Assembly: GCA_009918865.1 (NCBI GenBank)
Contig: RGCY01000052.1
Span: 1-7,961, forward strand
From: Actinomycetota bacterium
GTDB lineage: Bacteria; Actinomycetota; Actinomycetes; S36-B12; UBA5976
Reading direction: 5' to 3'
Length of the DNA stretch: 7,961 bases
A model generated the notes under the pieces. The model made no database searches. It saw nothing but the letters and a program-made list of their open reading frames with translations, and had not been told where the DNA came from. Positions 1 through 5,183 of the stretch are shown here, one piece after another; the first letter of the stretch is position 1; each line of letters starts with the position of its first letter. Position numbers and translations under genes: made by a program.

Positions 1-519
1 CACGACGATACGGCGGCGTGGCTCTTCGCCTTCAGACTCGCTGCGCAAGCCCAGTTCACCAATCCGGTCGTGGACGATTTTGCGCTCGAAAGCGTTCATC
101 GGCTCAAGCTTCTCTGGCTCCCCACCAGCCTTAACTCGCTCAGCCACCTCTTCGGCTAATGCCACCAGAGATGCCCGAGCTTGATCGCGGAAACCAGCGA
201 TATCCAGCATTAGGCGAGACCGGCCACCGGTTTCGCGGGTCACGGCAAGCCGAGTGAGTTCCTGCAGCGCTTCGAGCACTTCGCCATCTGCGCCGACTAA
301 GTCGTCAAGGTCGCCGCCAACAATGCTCACCCGGGCGCGACCGTTGTCCACATCCATGTCGAGGTCGCCATCGCGGTCAAGGATGTCCAGCAGCCCTTCG
401 AGATAGTCCGCTGCAATGTCGCCTTCGGCTTCAAGGTCTTCCACTTTGGTGCTGGCCTTGGGTGCATCCAACGCCTCAATCTCTTCATCTACATGCACAA
501 TGTCTGGAGTGTCCGTCAT
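1..519 (-). CDS. jag: Jag/KhpB-like KH-R3H RNA-binding protein (3' end cut by window edge)
   Basis: The frame is open from an ATG at 519 to base 1, giving 173 residues with the stop outside the window. The start is supported by AGGAGA at 527-532, 7 nt upstream. The first 40 or so residues are acidic and probably disordered. A KH-like fold follows, with a GxxG-type loop G76-A-D-G79. The C-terminal R3H domain has the family hallmark M141-NAFERKIVHD, with the R146-xxx-H150 pair. The visible end, PRRRIVV, is close to where such proteins normally stop, so only a few residues should be missing. No N-terminal Jag-N domain is seen, as is usual in actinobacterial versions. The family binds RNA in the cytoplasm and in Firmicutes affects cell envelope and division. 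Its position downstream of yidC is the conserved origin-proximal arrangement. The family call is confident; the cellular role in this organism is inferred. Confidence 0.93.
   Translation of the reverse strand, partial: MTDTPDIVHVDEEIEALDAPKASTKVEDLEAEGDIAADYLEGLLDILDRDGDLDMDVDNGRARVSIVGGDLDDLVGADGEVLEALQELTRLAVTRETGGRSRLMLDIAGFRDQARASLVALAEEVAERVKAGGEPEKLEPMNAFERKIVHDRIGELGLRSESEGEEPRRRIVV
344..352 (+). other. Isolated DnaA box inside jag (TTGTCCACA)
   Basis: This 9-mer is identical to TTGTCCACA, the form of DnaA box favoured in Streptomyces and mycobacteria. It lies inside the jag coding sequence, far from the other boxes. A single 9-bp match can occur by chance, and binding is not established. 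Confidence 0.3.
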
Positions 520-571
520 GTCTGTTTCTCCTACCCGTCTAGGCGTGTCCTTTGTCGTGCCTTCACTTATG

Positions 572-588
572 GCCGCCCCAGTGGCGGC
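572..588. other. Hairpin in the yidC-jag spacer
   Basis: GCCGCC at 572-577 and GGCGGC at 583-588 form a perfect 6-bp GC stem with a 5-nt loop, 21 nt past the yidC stop in the leftward transcript. No U-run follows, so it is not a standard intrinsic terminator. It may stabilise the yidC 3' end, mark mRNA processing, or partly attenuate transcription into jag. The rest of this 90-nt gap shows only the jag ribosome-binding site. Confidence 0.4.
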
Positions 589-609
589 ATGGTGAAACCT
601 GGCTGCGTG

Positions 610-1614
610 TTACTTGTCTTGCGTGTCTGAACTCTCTGTGCCATCCGATCCTGAGTCGTCCCCATGTGAGTTCGCAGTGCTGCCGGTTTGCCCTGGAGTG
701 GTTGGCCCACCGCGGCGCTCTGAGCGACTCTTTCGTTTGGGTTGCTGACGCACCATACGCACTGCTTGTTGCTCGGCATCGGCACCGCCAGGCGCCGCAG
801 GTTCTCCACGCTTGGCGGCCTTTGCCGCTTTGCGCGCGAGCATCGCTGCATGTGCTGGTGTGTCAGGTTGTGGGCTGTTGCGAATCAACCAAATTTGTTG
901 ACCCATTGACCACAAGTTTGTTGTCAACCAATAAGTGAGAACACCAATCGGGAAGTTCACACCAGACACAGCAAACAACACCGGGAACACATACAGCATG
1001 ATTTTTTGCTGCTGCACCATTGGATTGTCAGGCGCAGTGTTCTTTACAATCATCATCTTTTGGCTCATGAATGTTGTGGCGGTCATGAGCACCACAAGAA
1101 TCAACGTCACCACTCGCACAAGCCCTGGTGAATCCGTGGTGCCAGCGTTAACGAATGTTCCATAAAGCGGCGCACCAAAGTAGGTTGCATTGCGCATGGA
1201 ATCAACGAGTTCTGCAGTCATACCTGGTGGAACTTTGTTATGACCAATTCCGTTGAGAACACTGAACAAAGCGAAGAAAATCGGGGATTGAGCGAGAATC
1301 GGCAAACATGATGCAAGTGGGTTTGTGCCAGTTTCTCGGTAGAGCTTCATCAACTCTTGGCTTTGGCGTTCACGGTCACCGGCGTACTTCTTTTGAATCT
1401 CTTTCACCTGCGGCTGAATCACTTGCATGTTCTGCGTTGAACGAATCTGCTTTACGAACAACGGGATGATGAGAATACGAATGACGATGACAAGACCGAC
1501 AATCGCAAAACCCCAGGCCGCACCTGAATCAAAAGGAAAGATGTTCGAGAACAGTGAATGGAACGCGCGCAGGATGTAAGAAACACCCAGCTCAAGCCAA
1601 CGCAACGGATTCAA
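610..1614 (-). CDS. yidC: YidC/Oxa1-family membrane protein insertase
   Basis: YidC inserts and folds inner-membrane proteins, alone or with SecYEG. From the chosen TTG start the protein has 334 residues. It begins MNPLRWLELGVSYILRAFHSLF, the usual actinobacterial first membrane segment. The next segment, around residues 34-53, carries the conserved positive residue R46 (IRILIIPL) in the hydrophilic groove. A charged cytoplasmic hairpin follows (QPQVKEIQKKYAGDRERQ), then the conserved NPLASCLPILAQSPIFFALF segment near residues 98-117 and two to three further hydrophobic stretches. There is no large P1 periplasmic domain, as expected outside Gram-negatives. The last 70 or so residues are cytoplasmic, first Lys/Arg-rich and then Ser/Asp/Glu-rich. 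TTG at 1614 has AAGGAG at 1620-1625, 5 nt upstream. An in-frame ATG at 1677 would add 21 residues but would overlap yidD by 47 nt and has less family support. Confidence 0.95.
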   Translation of the reverse strand: MNPLRWLELGVSYILRAFHSLFSNIFPFDSGAAWGFAIVGLVIVIRILIIPLFVKQIRSTQNMQVIQPQVKEIQKKYAGDRERQSQELMKLYRETGTNPLASCLPILAQSPIFFALFSVLNGIGHNKVPPGMTAELVDSMRNATYFGAPLYGTFVNAGTTDSPGLVRVVTLILVVLMTATTFMSQKMMIVKNTAPDNPMVQQQKIMLYVFPVLFAVSGVNFPIGVLTYWLTTNLWSMGQQIWLIRNSPQPDTPAHAAMLARKAAKAAKRGEPAAPGGADAEQQAVRMVRQQPKRKSRSERRGGPTTPGQTGSTANSHGDDSGSDGTESSDTQDK

Positions 1615-1619
1615 CGCAA

Positions 1620-1625
1620 CTCCTT
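1620..1625 (-). promoter_or_regulatory. Ribosome-binding site that decides the yidC start
   Basis: AAGGAG on the minus strand lies 5 nt before TTG (1614-1612), in the 16-nt spacer after the yidD stop. It favours a TTG start for yidC over the upstream ATG at 1677, which lies inside yidD. Confidence 0.65.
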
Positions 1626-1630
1626 GACCA

Positions 1631-1960
1631 TCACGCCCGAACGCGACCGTCGGGCTCAATCCTTGGCTTCCATGCACCGCGCGGGGGAACGGGATCTAAA
1701 CCGCCGGCGTGCAGTGGTGTGCAGCGCAGGAGCCTACGGCCAGCCAACACCACGCCCTTGAACGCCCCGTGAGTGCTGATGGCACCGACCGCATACTTCG
1801 AACAAGACGGGTGATAGCGGCAAACATCGCCGAGCATCGGCGAGATGGTGCGCTGATAGATGCGGATGAAAGCCACGAGCAGCACTGCCGGAACGCGGCC
1901 GAGGGCGCGCAGCCCTTCGCCGAGCCCGTGTGGTGGGCGAGACTCAGACATCCCCGTCAT
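1631..1960 (-). CDS. yidD: YidD, membrane protein insertion efficiency factor
   Basis: This small membrane-associated protein (109 aa) is known in E. coli to improve insertion of YidC-dependent proteins. The whole family signature is present: YQRTISP (residues 35-41), CRYHPSCSKYA (47-57), a conserved glycine (G65, in THGAFKG), RRLLRC (75-80) and HAGGLDPVP (84-92). All three conserved cysteines (C47, C53, C80) are there. An amphipathic or hydrophobic N-terminal helix (residues 19-34) probably lies on the membrane. The start overlaps the rnpA 3' end by 17 nt, implying translational coupling. GAGG lies 7 nt before ATG 1960. A second in-frame ATG at 1951 (MSESRPP) is also possible and would reduce the overlap. 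yidC follows 16 nt downstream. Confidence 0.95.
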   Translation of the reverse strand: MTGMSESRPPHGLGEGLRALGRVPAVLLVAFIRIYQRTISPMLGDVCRYHPSCSKYAVGAISTHGAFKGVVLAGRRLLRCTPLHAGGLDPVPPRGAWKPRIEPDGRVRA

Positions 1961-2366
1961 CCCCAGCCCTCATCCACACATCCACAGCTTTATCCACAGG
2001 CCGCTCGGCATGTGGGGGTTCTACCCCTTCCGCCGGTGCCGTCAGTCCCAGCGCGCCGGCGAGTCGTTGGGTCCACTCCGATGAGTTCACCCGTTCGGCT
2101 CCAGGCAAGGCGCGGATGACCAGTTGGGCGCCTAGGGGTAGTTGGTCCACCAATGGTGCGATGCCGTGACGAAGGACTCGGCTCACACGAGAACGAACGA
2201 CAGAGTTACCCACAGTCTTACCCACAGCCAAACCCACTTGTGGACAACTTTGTCCACCGGTTATCCACAGGCTGAGGGTTGCGTTAGGCACGGTCATTCG
2301 TTGACCGGAACGCAGGGTGGCGGAGATATCAGCGCCGCTGGTGAGCCGGTAGCGCCGGGCCAGCAT
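1944..2366 (-). CDS. rnpA: Ribonuclease P protein component
   Basis: RnpA is the protein cofactor of RNase P. It binds the 5' leader of precursor tRNA and helps the catalytic RNA. The product has 140 residues. It begins MLARRYRLTSGADISATLRSG, the usual RnpA opening. The central basic helix is VGLAVGKTVGNSVVRSRVSRVLRH (residues 44-67), followed by LVIRALPGA (82-90). The canonical RNRxKR motif reads RSRVSR here; divergence in this motif also occurs in mycobacteria. The fold core ends near residue 107. The last 30 or so residues form a low-complexity tail, making the protein longer than the usual 115-125. The ATG at 2366 has GAGG (2374-2377) 7 nt upstream, overlapping the rpmH stop region. The gene also contains two clusters of DnaA-box-like sequences, listed separately. 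Confidence 0.94.
   Translation of the reverse strand: MLARRYRLTSGADISATLRSGQRMTVPNATLSLWITGGQSCPQVGLAVGKTVGNSVVRSRVSRVLRHGIAPLVDQLPLGAQLVIRALPGAERVNSSEWTQRLAGALGLTAPAEGVEPPHAERPVDKAVDVWMRAGDDGDV
1970..1998 (+). repeat. Tandem DnaA-box-like array in the 3' end of rnpA
   Basis: Three same-strand 9-mers lie close together: TCATCCACA (1970-1978, 8/9 to TTATCCACA), ACATCCACA (1978-1986, 7/9) and a perfect TTATCCACA (1990-1998). They lie in the part of rnpA that encodes the extra C-terminal tail (residues about 123-132), just before the yidD start. Boxes in coding DNA could bind DnaA, but only the sequence match is shown here. Confidence 0.45.
2206..2269 (+). repeat. Cluster of five DnaA-box-like sites inside rnpA
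   Basis: The cluster reads left to right as follows: TTACCCACA (2206-2214, 8/9), TTACCCACA (2218-2226, 8/9), TTGTCCACA on the minus strand (2239-2247, perfect actinobacterial form), TTGTCCACC (2250-2258, 8/9) and TTATCCACA (2261-2269, perfect). The two middle boxes face each other and make an 8-bp perfect palindrome with a 2-nt centre, GTGGACAACTTTGTCCAC (2240-2257). The stretch 2239-2269 encodes a variable part of RnpA (WITGGQSCPQ), so the protein is little constrained there. This density matches or exceeds that of the dnaA-dnaN spacer. A role in origin function or in titrating DnaA is inferred. Confidence 0.55.
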
Positions 2367-2375
2367 GGTGGAGCC

Positions 2376-2513
2376 TCAGACAGAGACGCGGCGGCGACCC
2401 TTGGCACGACGAGCCGAGAGCACAGCGCGGCCAGCACGGGTACGCATGCGCAACCGGAAGCCGTGGGTCTTTGCCCGACGACGGTTGTTCGGTTGGAAAG
2501 TCCGCTTGCTCAC
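2376..2513 (-). CDS. rpmH: 50S ribosomal protein bL34
   Basis: This is a 45-residue, very basic ribosomal protein with GTG start at 2513 and TGA at 2376-2378. The sequence runs MSKRTFQPNNRRRAKTHGF, then RLRMRTRAGRAVLSARRAKG, ending RRRVSV. This matches bL34 of actinobacteria from end to end, including the RTFQPNN opening and the RAGR(A/V)VLxARRxKGR core. GAGG lies 8 nt upstream of the GTG. It is the first gene of the leftward block, and only 9 nt separate its stop from the rnpA start, so the two are almost certainly cotranscribed. It is the classic origin-proximal neighbour of dnaA. Confidence 0.97.
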   Translation of the reverse strand: MSKRTFQPNNRRRAKTHGFRLRMRTRAGRAVLSARRAKGRRRVSV

Positions 2514-2662
2514 GTCAATCGCCTCGTTCGCTTTCAGGTGCTTCGCTTTTGGGTGCCTGGTGGCGCGTTCACTTCTGATGCCGGCGCCGTGAGGCGCGTG
2601 GGCAGAGGGAAAGGGTAAGCAATTACGGCCGTCCCTGCCACACCGGGGTCACGATTGTTTGC

Positions 2663-2684
2663 GACACGCGGTGTCACAAGACAC
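2663..2684. repeat. Alternating inverted repeat GACAC / GTGTC / GACAC
   Basis: GACAC (2663-2667), GTGTC (2671-2675) and GACAC (2680-2684) alternate with 3-nt and 4-nt spacers. The middle arm can pair with either neighbour. This could be an operator for a dimeric regulator, or two mutually exclusive hairpins in a leader transcript. Confidence 0.35.
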
Positions 2685-2714
2685 GGCAATCCCGAAGTGT
2701 TGCAAAGTGCCGTG
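2682..2714. repeat. 7-bp inverted repeat upstream of dnaA
   Basis: CACGGCA (2682-2688) and TGCCGTG (2708-2714) are perfect reverse complements 19 nt apart. The left arm overlaps the last arm of the GACAC/GTGTC repeat. It may be a regulator site or the stem of a leader RNA. No poly-U tract follows on either strand, so it is not a standard terminator. Confidence 0.35.
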
Positions 2715-2777
2715 ATAGTCACGAAGTCCACAGGGCATCTTGCCCCAACACCGCGCGGACTCCTAAGGTTCGAGTCC

Positions 2778-2786
2778 TTATCCACA
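2778..2786 (+). promoter_or_regulatory. DnaA box upstream of dnaA
   Basis: This is a perfect TTATCCACA, 97 nt before the dnaA start codon. DnaA boxes in this place commonly mediate autorepression of dnaA transcription, and that is the likely role here. It is the only perfect box in the rpmH-dnaA spacer. Confidence 0.7.
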
Positions 2787-2883
2787 ATCCGGGTCCTCCA
2801 CACCACGGCATTGCCTTGCGCTGACGCGCGATGCGAAGGTCATGATGGAACGACGACTCGTTAACGCGTAGGAGTGATAGCTG

Positions 2884-4302
2884 ATGGCCGACATCGAGAC
2901 ACCTTCTTTGTCTGATGTGTGGACAGCAGCAATCTCATCACTTGATTCTGATGGTCTTGGTCCGCAACAACGCGCGTTCTTACGTATGACCAAGCCGATT
3001 GGTTTAGTTGAAGACACTGCGTTGATTGCCGCACCAAATCAGTTCACCAAGGATGTGCTTGAAACGCGTATGCGTGGAATGTTGTGCGATGCGCTCAGCC
3101 GTGAGTTGCATCGCGAGTTGCGCATCGCGGTCACGGTGGATTCATCCCTTGCTGGTGAAGAGGTCACCACCGCAATTGAAGAACTTCCGGATAACGTCAC
3201 CGAATTACCCACGCAGCGCAACCACGATGCCCCACCTTCACTCGCGCCTTCGAACACATCGCGCGGGGAATCATCGCGACTAAATCCGAAGTATCAGTTC
3301 GACACCTTCGTGATTGGCTCGAGCAACCGATTCGCTCACGCTGCGGCTTCTGCCGTGGCTGAACTTCCTGGTCGTGCTTATAACCCCCTTTTCATCTATG
3401 GGGAATCTGGCCTTGGCAAGACTCACCTTTTGCACGCCATCGGTCACTACACGCGCCAGTTGCACCCCAACACCAGGGTGCGCTACGTCAGCAGTGAAGA
3501 GTTCACCAACGACTTCATCAACTCCATTCGTGATGACAAAGCCTCCGTCTTTAAGAGCCGCTACCGCGATGTTGATGTGCTGCTGATTGACGACATCCAG
3601 TTCCTCTCTGGCAAAGTGCAAACCCAGGAAGAGTTCTTTCACACATTCAACACCCTGCACAACGCGAATAAGCAAATCGTTGTCACCAGTGATTTGCCAC
3701 CGCGTCAACTACCCGACTTCGAAGAGCGCATGCGTTCGCGCTTTGAGTGGGGATTGATGACAGATGTGCAACCACCTGACCTGGAAACGCGTATTGCAAT
3801 TTTGCGCAAGAAGAGCGACCAAGACAAGTTAGTTGTTCCGGCAGATGTGTTGGAGTTCATCGCCAGCAAGATCAGTTCGAACATTCGCGAACTTGAAGGT
3901 GCGCTCATCCGCGTGATGGCGTTTGCAAGTTTGAACCGCCAGATGGTGGATTTGGATATCGCCACTGTCGTGCTCAAGGACTTAGTGGTTGAGCGCAGCC
4001 AACAAATCACGGCCTCACACATCATGCAACAAACATCGAGTTACTTCGCCGTCACCATGGCTGACTTGTGTGGAGCGTCGCGCTCTCGGGTGTTGGTGAC
4101 CGCGCGCCAGATTGCTATGTACCTGTGCCGGGAATTGACAGACCTGTCCTTGCCAAAGATTGGCCAGCAGTTCGGAAATCGCGACCACACCACGGTTATG
4201 CACGCAGACCGCAAGATTCGCACCTTGATGGCCGAGCGCCGCAGTGTCTACAACCAGGTCACTGAGCTCACTGCCCTGATTAAGAAGTCCAGCCAGAACT
4301 GA
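2884..4302 (+). CDS. dnaA: Chromosomal replication initiator protein DnaA
   Basis: DnaA binds DnaA boxes at oriC as an ATP complex, opens the duplex and recruits the helicase. The product has 472 residues, a normal bacterial length and short for an actinobacterium because the linker is brief. Domain I covers about residues 8-88. The domain II linker (about 89-132) is polar and low in complexity. The AAA+ domain III has Walker A GESGLGKT (173-180), Walker B LLIDD (233-237), sensor 1 VVTSD (266-270), the box VII arginine finger R286 (MRSRFEWG) and sensor 2 R335 (NIRELEGAL). Domain IV ends with the DNA-binding signature GNRDHTTVMHADRKI (431-445). ATG 2884 has AGGAG 9 nt upstream. A DnaA box in the upstream spacer suggests autoregulation. 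Confidence 0.98.
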   Translation: MADIETPSLSDVWTAAISSLDSDGLGPQQRAFLRMTKPIGLVEDTALIAAPNQFTKDVLETRMRGMLCDALSRELHRELRIAVTVDSSLAGEEVTTAIEELPDNVTELPTQRNHDAPPSLAPSNTSRGESSRLNPKYQFDTFVIGSSNRFAHAAASAVAELPGRAYNPLFIYGESGLGKTHLLHAIGHYTRQLHPNTRVRYVSSEEFTNDFINSIRDDKASVFKSRYRDVDVLLIDDIQFLSGKVQTQEEFFHTFNTLHNANKQIVVTSDLPPRQLPDFEERMRSRFEWGLMTDVQPPDLETRIAILRKKSDQDKLVVPADVLEFIASKISSNIRELEGALIRVMAFASLNRQMVDLDIATVVLKDLVVERSQQITASHIMQQTSSYFAVTMADLCGASRSRVLVTARQIAMYLCRELTDLSLPKIGQQFGNRDHTTVMHADRKIRTLMAERRSVYNQVTELTALIKKSSQN

Positions 4303-4305
4303 CCG

Positions 4306-4620
4306 CGGGTCGGAGCTAATCAAGGACTGGGCCTGACCAAGGAACACCAACAGGGGTCGGCACCTATCTGGGACTAGAACTAACGACACCTAGGCCCAAC
4401 CGTGGTCGGAGTTAACCCGGGACCAGACCTGAACCGAGTTGCCAACCGGGGACGGAACCGATTCAGTGGCTGGACCCAACTAGACCCCAACTCAACCCGA
4501 TTCACCAACCGGGATCACTACCACGGACCGTTCCAATCTGGAATGAGAACTAACCCTAGGCCCGACTCAACCCAGAACCACCAACCGAGTCGATAAACCA
4601 AGGTCGGGGTATTGACTGAC
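4306..4620. repeat. Degenerate repeat tract directly after dnaA
   Basis: This DNA contains diverged direct repeats. The 31-mer at 4308-4338 matches 4404-4434 at 23 of 31 positions without gaps; both start GGTCGGAG. The segment 4367-4397 matches 4537-4563 almost completely apart from a 4-nt gap, sharing AGAACTAAC followed by CCTAGGCCC. CCAACCG recurs at 4396, 4442, 4505 and 4581. The plus strand is poor in T over much of the right half. No perfect DnaA box, credible gene or U-tract terminator is present. A short palindrome GACC-GCG-GGTC (4301-4311) overlaps its left edge at the dnaA stop. Its function is unknown. Confidence 0.6.
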
Positions 4621-4691
4621 CTAGTCCGTGACTTTGATGTCGATAGGTGGTGCTCGCCAACCCACCGCAACCCACATACCGCCTTGTGGCT

Positions 4692-4700
4692 TGTGGATAA
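4692..4700 (-). other. DnaA box, perfect (oriC box 1)
   Basis: TGTGGATAA on the plus strand is TTATCCACA on the minus strand. It sits among further TTGTGG words (4684 onward, and TTGTGTGG at about 4702), which may be weak companion sites. Confidence 0.85.
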
Positions 4701-4744
4701 CTTGTGTGGAATTCGGGAGTTTGCCCACAGATTTGAGTACGAGT

Positions 4745-4753
4745 TGTGGATAA
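4745..4753 (-). other. DnaA box, perfect (oriC box 2)
   Basis: This is a perfect TTATCCACA on the minus strand, 53 bp (about five helical turns) from box 1 and in the same orientation. The weaker TTGCCCACA lies between them at 4721-4729. The DNA next to it (4731-4790) is about 58% A+T by count. Confidence 0.85.
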
Positions 4754-4819
4754 ATAGCGGGGATATGGTGGTTAGTTGACAGAAATTGGGTGCTATCCCC
4801 AACCGGTCAGGTCAGAAAT

Positions 4820-4837
4820 GTGGGGATGTTTCCCCAC
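4820..4837. repeat. 7-bp hairpin beside a DnaA box in oriC
   Basis: GTGGGGA (4820-4826) and TCCCCAC (4831-4837) are perfect reverse complements around a 4-nt loop, TGTT. The stem ends 2 bp before the perfect DnaA box at 4840. It could form a cruciform or single-stranded hairpin when the origin opens, or be a site for another origin-binding protein. Confidence 0.5.
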
Positions 4838-4839
4838 CC

Positions 4840-4848
4840 TTATCCACA
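4840..4848 (+). other. DnaA box, perfect (oriC box 3)
   Basis: This perfect TTATCCACA on the plus strand faces boxes 1 and 2, which lie on the minus strand, 95 bp from box 2. The change of orientation between boxes 2 and 3 brackets the segment 4754-4839. Confidence 0.85.
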
Positions 4849-4891
4849 AATGGGGAATATGCGACACGCCTTGTTCACCTTATGTAATCCG

Positions 4892-4909
4892 CTGAGAAAC
4901 TCAGTTCTC
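4892..4909. repeat. Two overlapping short inverted repeats in oriC
   Basis: CTGAG (4892-4896) pairs with CTCAG (4900-4904) around AAA. Alternatively GAGAA (4894-4898) pairs with TTCTC (4905-4909). The second arm overlaps the near-match box TTCTCCACA (4905-4913). Similar CTGAG and CTCAG words recur at 5021-5025 and 5035-5039. Confidence 0.35.
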
Positions 4910-4930
4910 CACACCTTCCACACCCCCTAT

Positions 4931-4980
4931 GACTCCAACTTCCTTTACATACATCCAAGATTGAATCTCCCCTCATTTCT
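4931..4980. other. Candidate DNA unwinding element
   Basis: This 50-bp tract has 30 A/T bases (60%) and is strongly pyrimidine-biased on the plus strand. It lies on the dnaN side of the main DnaA boxes. The bias is modest, and the stretch 4731-4790 is nearly as AT-rich (about 58%), so the assignment is tentative. Confidence 0.3.
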
Positions 4981-5113
4981 GGGGTGGGGACAAATGCCCA
5001 GTAAGCAGCCTGCTGGATCACTGAGAGGACCCAACTCAGGAGTAGCCAGTCGTTAAGGCCACAACACTTATCTCACGCGGAGCAGACAGCGCTCACGCCA
5101 CGCACCGCCCCCA

Positions 5114-5137
5114 CCCACAGCCCGTTCCGTGTGTGGG
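5114..5137. repeat. Inverted repeat CCCACA / TGTGGG in the dnaN upstream region
   Basis: CCCACA (5114-5119) and TGTGGG (5132-5137) form a 6-bp stem with a 12-nt loop, about 115 nt before dnaN. It has no T-tract. It may simply reflect the many CACA/TGTG words in oriC, or be a pair of weak protein sites. Confidence 0.25.
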
Positions 5138-5183
5138 AGACAAGTGCCATGATTCACCCCCAACGCCACACACCGCACAGCAC

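Larger units (their letters stand above)
2514..2883. promoter_or_regulatory. Divergent rpmH/dnaA control region
   Basis: This 370-nt spacer separates two genes that point away from each other, so it must hold promoters for both. No convincing -35/-10 pair could be chosen by eye on either strand. It contains one perfect DnaA box (2778-2786), two sets of inverted repeats (2663-2684 and 2682-2714) and the dnaA ribosome-binding site AGGAG (2870-2874, 9 nt before ATG). No credible ORF was found. Confidence 0.75.

Noticed and set aside
552..938. Plus-strand open frame of 128 codons over the yidC 3' end
   Set aside because: It lies antisense to yidC, whose protein is clearly conserved; the translated plus-strand frame is composition-driven and resembles no family. 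Other frames opposite yidC, yidD, rnpA, dnaA, dnaN and recF were dismissed for the same reason.
2142..2618. Plus-strand open frame of 158 codons opposite rnpA and rpmH
   Set aside because: It is the mirror of two well-recognised genes. Its repeated His/Thr/Ser words come from the DnaA-box-like DNA in the reverse frame.
2534..2806. Minus-strand open frame of 90 codons in the rpmH-dnaA spacer
   Set aside because: It covers the divergent control region with the DnaA box and overlaps the expected promoters. No family resemblance and no reliable ribosome-binding site.
4402..4596. 64-codon frame in the repeat tract after dnaA
   Set aside because: The protein is low-complexity Asn/Arg/Pro created by the DNA repeats, with no good ribosome-binding site and no family resemblance. 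It is better explained as repeat DNA.
4776..4781. TTGACA hexamer in oriC considered as a -35 element
   Set aside because: No acceptable -10 hexamer stands 16-18 bp downstream; the nearest TATCCC is only 12 bp away.
4790..5056. 88-codon frame running through oriC
   Set aside because: It would span DnaA boxes and the hairpins, has no credible start signal, and its product looks random.
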